From contig JAFCZY010000127.1 in the NCBI GenBank assembly GCA_019314105.1, forward strand, positions 1 to 6,147: a DNA stretch of 6,147 nucleotides, read 5' to 3'. The translations under genes and the position numbers were made by a program. Below the pieces are notes generated by a model. The model worked only from the letters and a program-made list of their open reading frames with translations. It ran no database searches and was not told the DNA's origin. This DNA comes from Deltaproteobacteria bacterium. GTDB lineage: Bacteria > Desulfobacterota > Desulfobacteria > Desulfobacterales > Desulfobacteraceae. Shown in pieces: positions 1 to 3,937 of this stretch; position 1 is the stretch's first letter; every line of letters starts with the position of its first letter.

Positions 1-747
1 TTCTTCAAGCTTAATCCTTTCTTCAGCTCTTTTTTCTATGATTTTTTCGCCATGCTTAACGACAAACAGAAGGACGAAAAAAAGGATTCCCATGACAATA
101 AAGCAGGACCCAATAGTGAGCCCCTGAAGTTTAACCACTTTTTTATAATCATCGGAAACATCCCGGACAATTTCAATGACACCCAGTACAGGGCCTGCCA
201 GGGTGGGTGAAATCCGGTTTTCAGCTCTCAAAGGCGCAAAGGTGATGATTTTTGTTTCCTGGGGAGACCAGAACAGCAGTTCCAGAAAGCTGCCCTGTTG
301 TATGAGTCTTGATGTCGCTTCTGCCTTCATCGCTTTTTCATAATGGACACCGCCGGCGTTTTTTTGTCCTATTTCAGTCTGATCAAAGCTATAGGAGATG
401 ATATTTTTTTCGTCATAGATAGTGACCATTTCGACATTAAAGCTGTGCAGGGTCGATCGGACAACTTTATCCATCAGAAGAAACTGCTCTTTTTCGCGTA
501 ATCTGATTTCTCCGTGTCGGACTAATACAGGGATCATAAATCTGGAAATGATCTGATGGTTGAGGTTCTCAACAAGGACGGAAGCGTATTCTTCGCTCTT
601 TTCGAGAAGAATATTTCTTACCCAGTGGGCATTCAAAGCGGAGATGACAATCGTTGCTGTGAACATAATCACCAGGGATGAAAATGTGAAAAATTTGACC
701 AGCCTGAAGGGTTTAACCCCTTGTGAAGTATTTATTTTTTTTACCAT
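1..747 (-). CDS. Membrane sensor protein, probable histidine kinase (N-terminal 249 codons, cut by left window edge)
   Basis: An open frame runs leftward from an ATG at 747-745 to the window edge without a stop, giving 249 codons. An in-frame TAA lies three codons upstream of the ATG, so this is the most upstream ATG possible. The protein has a short basic N-terminus, a first membrane segment at about residues 19-38, a periplasmic region of about 170 residues, a second membrane segment at about 210-230, and then a charged helix ending RAEERIKLEE. This layout, and that kind of helix directly after the second membrane segment, is typical of extracytoplasmic-sensing histidine kinases in which a short linker leads into the dimerisation/phosphoacceptor domain without an obvious HAMP domain. 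The kinase core would lie outside the window, so the kinase assignment is inference; a chemoreceptor, diguanylate cyclase or phosphatase output is possible. The periplasmic part may be a Cache/PAS-like sensor. The gene is divergent from pilM, so a role in controlling pili is plausible but not shown. No strong Shine-Dalgarno is visible; a GGGA lies 16 nt upstream. Confidence 0.72.
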   Translation of the reverse strand, partial: MVKKINTSQGVKPFRLVKFFTFSSLVIMFTATIVISALNAHWVRNILLEKSEEYASVLVENLNHQIISRFMIPVLVRHGEIRLREKEQFLLMDKVVRSTLHSFNVEMVTIYDEKNIISYSFDQTEIGQKNAGGVHYEKAMKAEATSRLIQQGSFLELLFWSPQETKIITFAPLRAENRISPTLAGPVLGVIEIVRDVSDDYKKVVKLQGLTIGSCFIVMGILFFVLLFVVKHGEKIIEKRAEERIKLEE

Positions 748-820
748 TTTTTTTTATTAAAATTCCCAGTCAGTTCTATTTTTTGCTGTCAAATTAACAA
801 AAACCATGATAGTGCTTGAC

Positions 821-849
821 TTTACAGCAATATAGCATCAAAGTATAGT
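821..849 (+). promoter_or_regulatory. Candidate sigma70-type promoter for the pilMNOPQ operon
   Basis: TTTACA at 821-826 and TATAGT at 844-849 are 17 nt apart; each differs from the TTGACA/TATAAT consensus at one position. Transcription would begin near 856 and give a leader of about 80 nt before the pilM ATG. The match is good, but it was found by eye in AT-rich DNA where chance matches are common. Confidence 0.45.
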
Positions 850-870
850 CATATTGACGTTACAGATCAA
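842..870 (-). promoter_or_regulatory. Candidate sigma70-type promoter for the divergent sensor gene
   Basis: Read on the minus strand, TTGATC (870-865) and TATACT (847-842) are 17 nt apart. The -35 matches consensus at four of six positions and the -10 at five of six. Transcription would start near 835, leaving a leader of about 88 nt. Its -10 box overlaps the -10 of the proposed pilM promoter on the other strand, so the two could not be occupied by polymerase at once. Confidence 0.38.
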
Positions 871-927
871 TATAAAAGATTGTAAGTCGTATAGGCCCGA
901 GCAGTATTGGTTTTACCTTATTATTGT

Positions 928-932
928 GGAAG
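928..932 (+). promoter_or_regulatory. Ribosome binding site deciding the pilM start
   Basis: GGAAG lies three nucleotides before the ATG at 936. The only longer in-frame option considered, TTG at 924, has no purine-rich element before it. The spacing is tight, so the site is only moderately convincing, but it favours the ATG. The resulting N-terminus, MIFGKKDHLVGLDIG, looks like that of other PilM proteins. Confidence 0.5.
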
Positions 933-935
933 TAT

Positions 936-1994
936 ATGATTTTCGGGAAAAAAGATCATCTTGTCGGTCTGGATATTGGCTCTTCTTTCATTAAAGTTGC
1001 TGAGATCAAAGTGATGGGGAAAGGGCTTGTTTTACACAAATTTGGTTACACTCGAATTATTCCGGGTACCATTGTTGAAGGCAGGATTATGGATATGGAA
1101 GGCCTTGCTGCCAAAATCCGGGCGCTTTTTAAATCCCAGAAAATTCGCGAGAAAAATGTTGCAATTTCAACCGGCGGCCATTCAGTTGTAATAAAAACAA
1201 TTGACACAACAACCGGGTCCAAAAAAGACCTTCATAAAACAATATATTCTGAAGCGGAACAATATATCCCCTATGATATTGATGATGTCAATATTGATTA
1301 TCAAGTTCTGGGAGAAAGTGACTTTTCTTCTGATCAGGTGAATGTATTGTTGGTTGCAGCTAAAAAAGATCTGGTGACTGAGTATATTGATTTGATTCAA
1401 ATGGCCGGGCTTAATCCCAGAATAATTGATGTTGATACATTCGCACTTCAAAATGCCTATGAAAGACTTCCATATGAGAACAGGGAGAAAACAACCTTGT
1501 TGATTGATATCGGCGCATCGAAAATGTCTTTGAATATATTAAAGGACAATTCATCATTAATGATGAGAGATAATGTGTCGGGAACAAATCAAATTTTAGA
1601 AGAGATTTGTGATCAATTTGATATAACGGTTGATGAAGCGAGACAGACACTGAATGGAGAGACAAATGATATTGTCAGCCAGGATAGAATTCAGGGAATA
1701 GGTTCGAAAGTTGCACAGTCATGGTGCTCTGAGATTCGTGAAGTGGTTGATGTTTATGTGTCCAGTACCAATGATGAGAAAATTGAAAAAATTATACTGA
1801 GTGGTGGTGGTGTTTTTACTGAAGGATTTCAAGAGTTCCTTTTATCTGAATTTGATGCAGACGTGTCAATCATTAATCCGTTTGAAGGGTTGATTATAGA
1901 TGAAAAGAAATTCTCAGATGATTTTATAACCCAGGCAGGTCCCCTGGCGGCGATAGCCATAGGGCTTGCGTTACGAAGAATAGATGATAAATGA
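936..1994 (+). CDS. pilM: Type IV pilus assembly protein PilM (actin-like ATPase fold)
   Basis: PilM is the cytoplasmic member of the T4P alignment subcomplex. It has the FtsA/actin fold, binds ATP and holds the short cytoplasmic tail of PilN. The 352-residue product is of usual length and shows the expected nucleotide-binding motifs: GLDIGSS (11-17, phosphate 1), LLIDIGAS (188-195, phosphate 2) and ILSGGG (287-292, adenosine). The stretch SEAEQYIPYDIDDVNIDYQVL-like around residues 105-125 is also characteristic of the family. There is no signal peptide or membrane segment, as expected. The ATG at 936 is preferred over an in-frame TTG at 924 that would add four residues. The stop overlaps the pilN start in ATGA, so translation of the two is probably coupled. 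The following INLLP motif in PilN supports the assignment independently. Nothing in the gene looks broken. Confidence 0.95.
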   Translation: MIFGKKDHLVGLDIGSSFIKVAEIKVMGKGLVLHKFGYTRIIPGTIVEGRIMDMEGLAAKIRALFKSQKIREKNVAISTGGHSVVIKTIDTTTGSKKDLHKTIYSEAEQYIPYDIDDVNIDYQVLGESDFSSDQVNVLLVAAKKDLVTEYIDLIQMAGLNPRIIDVDTFALQNAYERLPYENREKTTLLIDIGASKMSLNILKDNSSLMMRDNVSGTNQILEEICDQFDITVDEARQTLNGETNDIVSQDRIQGIGSKVAQSWCSEIREVVDVYVSSTNDEKIEKIILSGGGVFTEGFQEFLLSEFDADVSIINPFEGLIIDEKKFSDDFITQAGPLAAIAIGLALRRIDDK

Positions 1995-2578
1995 TAAGAA
2001 TTAATCTTTTACCATTTAGAGTTGCCAGAAAAAAAGAGAATATTAGAAGACAGATATCTGTTTTTTTATTATTGATTGTTTTATCTGCTGTAGCACTTTC
2101 CTGGTATACTCAGTTCATTAACAAACAAATTTTTACGATAAAAGAAAAAACAGAACAGGTCAATTCTCAAATTTCAAAATATAAAGCAAAAGCTGATCAG
2201 GTGGCCAAAATTAAAAGGAGCCTGAAAATTCTTGAAGATAAGCTTGCAATTGTATCCTCGTTGAAGAAACAGAGAGAAAAACAACTGGTTTTGTTTGACG
2301 GCATGACGGACATGATTGTCCCTGAGCGAATGTGGCTTGAAAGTTTTAAAACAGATAATAGTAGGGTTACTATCAAAGGGATTGCATTTGACAACCCCAC
2401 AATTGCCGATTTCATGGAAAAACTTGAAAAGTCCCCACTCTTTGATAAAGTTGATTTAAAAACAGCAAAAATGAAAAAATTCAAAGATGGTGTGATGTTA
2501 AAATCATTTGAGTTGCTTTGTAGAAAAGAAAAACCAAAAGAAGAGAAAAAAGAGGATGTAAAACAAGGCAAAAAATGA
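1991..2578 (+). CDS. pilN: Type IV pilus inner-membrane assembly protein PilN
   Basis: PilN is a bitopic inner-membrane protein whose cytoplasmic tail docks into PilM and whose periplasmic domain pairs with PilO. The 195-residue product begins MIRINLLPFR, the conserved PilM-binding motif of the family. A membrane helix follows at about residues 21-40, then a charged heptad-like stretch at about 45-97 that is probably coiled coil, then a small alpha/beta domain at about 98-178 (PERMWLESF at 111-119, then an IAFDNPTIADFMEKL segment) resembling the ferredoxin-like fold of the family. The last 17 or so residues are almost all Lys, Glu, Asp or Gln and are probably disordered in the periplasm. The start overlaps the pilM stop by four bases with only a weak purine stretch before it, so initiation probably depends on reinitiation after pilM. 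Confidence 0.94.
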   Translation: MIRINLLPFRVARKKENIRRQISVFLLLIVLSAVALSWYTQFINKQIFTIKEKTEQVNSQISKYKAKADQVAKIKRSLKILEDKLAIVSSLKKQREKQLVLFDGMTDMIVPERMWLESFKTDNSRVTIKGIAFDNPTIADFMEKLEKSPLFDKVDLKTAKMKKFKDGVMLKSFELLCRKEKPKEEKKEDVKQGKK

Positions 2579-3219
2579 GCATGGAAAAAACCAAAATTGA
2601 TCAAATAAAAGGAAAGCTGGCCGTCTTTTCTAAAAAAGTCGGGACACTTACAAAAGCACAGCGTCTGCTTATCTGCCTTGTAACTTTCGCTGCCATTGGC
2701 GGGGCCTATTATTATTTTATGTTTATGCCAAAGCATGAGGAATTAAGAAATGCTCAACAAAATTATGAAAGCCAGTTAAATGTGCTTTCAACATATAAGG
2801 CCAGAGCAGCAGTAATTGGAAAATATAAAAAATTGATGGCCGAAGCTCAGGAGGAATTTAACCGGGCAATGGAAGTCCTTCCTGATAAACGTGAACTCCC
2901 CTCTTTATTGACAGGCATTTCCAAAGCAGGAAGTGATGCAGGCCTGGAATTTTATCTGTTTCAGCCGGGAAATGAAATCAACAGGGAGTTTTATAAAGAA
3001 ATTCCTATTTCCATAAAGGTTGAGGGACGATATCATCAGCTTACGGATTTTTTCTTTCAGATTATAGGGCTTAACAGGATTGTGAATATCAATAAGGTTG
3101 ATGTGAAAAGTAAAAAAAGTGGTGGAATATTAGGGATGAGCTGCCAGGCGGTTACCTATAGGTTTGTTGAAAAAAAAGAATCGGTTGGTAAAAATAAACG
3201 GAAAAAAAGAAAGAAATAG
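2575..3219 (+). CDS. pilO: Type IV pilus inner-membrane assembly protein PilO
   Basis: PilO forms heterodimers with PilN in the periplasm and helps couple the inner-membrane platform to PilP and PilQ. The 214-residue product has a basic cytoplasmic N-terminus of about 29 residues, one membrane helix at about 30-50, a probable coiled coil at about 53-97, and a C-terminal PilO domain. That domain carries the recognisable segments LPDKRELPSLL (102-112) and IKVEGRYHQLTDFF (147-160). It ends in a very basic tail (KNKRKKRKK, final nine residues) placed in the periplasm by this topology. The ATG overlaps the pilN stop in ATGA, with an AAGG six nucleotides upstream; a second ATG two codons later (2581) is a possible alternative start. 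The DNA near the 3' end is rich in A runs, including A8 at 3170-3177, but the frame is intact. Confidence 0.94.
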   Translation: MSMEKTKIDQIKGKLAVFSKKVGTLTKAQRLLICLVTFAAIGGAYYYFMFMPKHEELRNAQQNYESQLNVLSTYKARAAVIGKYKKLMAEAQEEFNRAMEVLPDKRELPSLLTGISKAGSDAGLEFYLFQPGNEINREFYKEIPISIKVEGRYHQLTDFFFQIIGLNRIVNINKVDVKSKKSGGILGMSCQAVTYRFVEKKESVGKNKRKKRKK

Positions 3220-3243
3220 GGGTAGATAAAAAAAGAATTTATA

Positions 3244-3936
3244 ATGATGTCTAAACCAAACATAATTTTATTAACACTTGCAGTCTGTTTTATCTTTTTA
3301 ATTGTTGCATGTGATGAGCCCCCCCCACCACCAAAGGCGCCGGCACCCAGTGTGGTTACAGGAAAAATAATCCAATCGGTTATTCAAAAGAAACCGGAAA
3401 CACCAGAGAAACCGGAAGCGATAGTAAAGAGTGATAAAAAAATTGAATTAACCCCTGAAAAGGATCAAATCCCTGAAACAGATCTCAAGATGGAAGGTAG
3501 TGGTGCAGATGTTCAGCCGGTTTTAGAAGCAGAAATAGAAGCAGAAATAGAACCCGTCAGACAAGAAAAAGAACATTATGATTCCCAGGATAAGATTGAT
3601 CCGTTCAAACCGCTAATCCAGGCTAAATCAGAAGCTGTAGCATTTTTTGATAAGGACCCTGAAAGGATTCTAACGCCTCTTGAAAAAATTGAATTAAGCC
3701 AGATCCGCCTGGTGGCAGTTATTATTATGAAAAATAAGCGGGTTGCCATGGTGGAAGAGGCTAGTGGCAAAGGCTATGAGGTCGGTATCGGTACCTATAT
3801 CGGGAAAAACCGGGGGAAAGTATCAGAAATTAAAAAGAGCAGTATTGTCATTACAGAGCTTGTTAAGAATTTTAAAGGAAAAATTACAGAGCAAACTCAG
3901 GAAATAAAACTTCATAAAATTGATAATGAGGAGTAA
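3244..3936 (+). CDS. pilP: Type IV pilus inner-membrane lipoprotein PilP
   Basis: PilP is a lipoprotein that binds the PilN/PilO dimer and contacts the N0 region of PilQ, bridging the two membranes. The 230-residue product starts with a lipoprotein signal: hydrophobic residues 7-22 ending in the lipobox IVAC with Cys23. Asp24 follows the cysteine; in enterobacteria this retains lipoproteins in the inner membrane, which fits the known PilP location. Residues 24-118 are a Pro/Glu/Lys-rich, probably disordered linker containing Pro26-30 and a duplicated EAEI. The conserved DPF (119-121) and the C-terminal beta domain (about 143-225) are typical of PilP. The gene starts 24 nt after pilO, the largest gap in the operon, and has no clear Shine-Dalgarno within normal distance; ATG codons at 3244 and 3247 are both possible starts. 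A C8 tract lies just after the lipobox codons. Confidence 0.93.
   Translation: MMSKPNIILLTLAVCFIFLIVACDEPPPPPKAPAPSVVTGKIIQSVIQKKPETPEKPEAIVKSDKKIELTPEKDQIPETDLKMEGSGADVQPVLEAEIEAEIEPVRQEKEHYDSQDKIDPFKPLIQAKSEAVAFFDKDPERILTPLEKIELSQIRLVAVIIMKNKRVAMVEEASGKGYEVGIGTYIGKNRGKVSEIKKSSIVITELVKNFKGKITEQTQEIKLHKIDNEE
3319..3326 (+). repeat. Homopolymeric C8 tract inside pilP
   Basis: Eight consecutive C bases encode the start of a five-proline run (Pro26-30) just after the acylated Cys23. It stands out in this AT-rich window. Losing one C would end translation at the TAA at 3368-3370; gaining one would end it at the TGA at 3432-3434. Either product would be a short peptide without the PilP domain. 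Confidence 0.85.
3526..3549 (+). repeat. 12-bp tandem repeat (two copies) in the PilP linker
   Basis: GAAGCAGAAATA occurs twice in perfect tandem, in frame, encoding EAEI-EAEI at PilP residues 95-102. It lies in the low-complexity linker, where length changes in multiples of four residues would probably be tolerated. Confidence 0.85.
3929..3933 (+). promoter_or_regulatory. Ribosome binding site of pilQ
   Basis: AGGAG sits four nucleotides before the pilQ ATG at 3938 and lies within the last codons of pilP. It is the clearest Shine-Dalgarno in the window and supports this start over the in-frame ATG at 3953, five codons later. Confidence 0.7.
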
Positions 3937-3937
3937 T

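Larger units (their letters stand above)
816..874 (+). repeat. Imperfect direct repeat flanking the shared -10 region (two copies, 38 bp apart)
   Basis: Copy one (816-834) reads TTGAC-T-TTACAG-CAATATA and copy two (854-874) reads TTGAC-G-TTACAG-AT-CAATATA. They share 18 bases in three blocks, with one substitution and a 2-nt insertion. Copy one overlaps the proposed pilM -35 and copy two overlaps the proposed sensor-gene -35 and the pilM start site. This placement fits a regulator binding site, but it may also be a duplicated promoter fragment. Confidence 0.55.
748..935. other. Divergent intergenic region between the sensor gene and pilM
   Basis: This AT-rich gap separates two genes that point away from each other, so it must hold the start signals for both unless they are read from further away. 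It contains two candidate promoters and a pair of direct repeats, listed separately. I saw no tRNA, no small coding frame with a good ribosome binding site, no convincing intrinsic terminator and no sigma54-type GG-N10-GC element on either strand. The stretch 876-923 forms most of the pilM leader, and I recognise no riboswitch in it. Confidence 0.75.

Noticed and set aside
560..760. A + strand open frame of 66 codons opposite the sensor gene
   Set aside because: It lies antisense to the N-terminal coding region of the sensor, has no ribosome binding site and no recognisable protein features.
784..829. Inverted repeat TGCTGT (784-789) and ACAGCA (824-829) as a hairpin or operator
   Set aside because: The arms are only six bases with a 34-nt loop, which is expected by chance, and it does not form a terminator.
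924..935. TTG at 924 as the start of pilM
   Set aside because: It has no upstream ribosome binding site and would add four residues not typical of the PilM N-terminus; the ATG at 936 has GGAAG before it.
2197..2736. A 179-codon minus-strand open frame across pilN and pilO
   Set aside because: It is fully antisense to two well-supported pil genes, has a Phe/Ser-rich composition typical of the reverse complement of Lys/Glu-rich coding DNA, and lacks a plausible start signal.
3170..3177. A8 run near the 3' end of pilO as a programmed slippage site
   Set aside because: The zero frame is intact through a normal stop and the PilO domain is already complete. A runs are common in this AT-rich window, and no stimulatory structure was seen.
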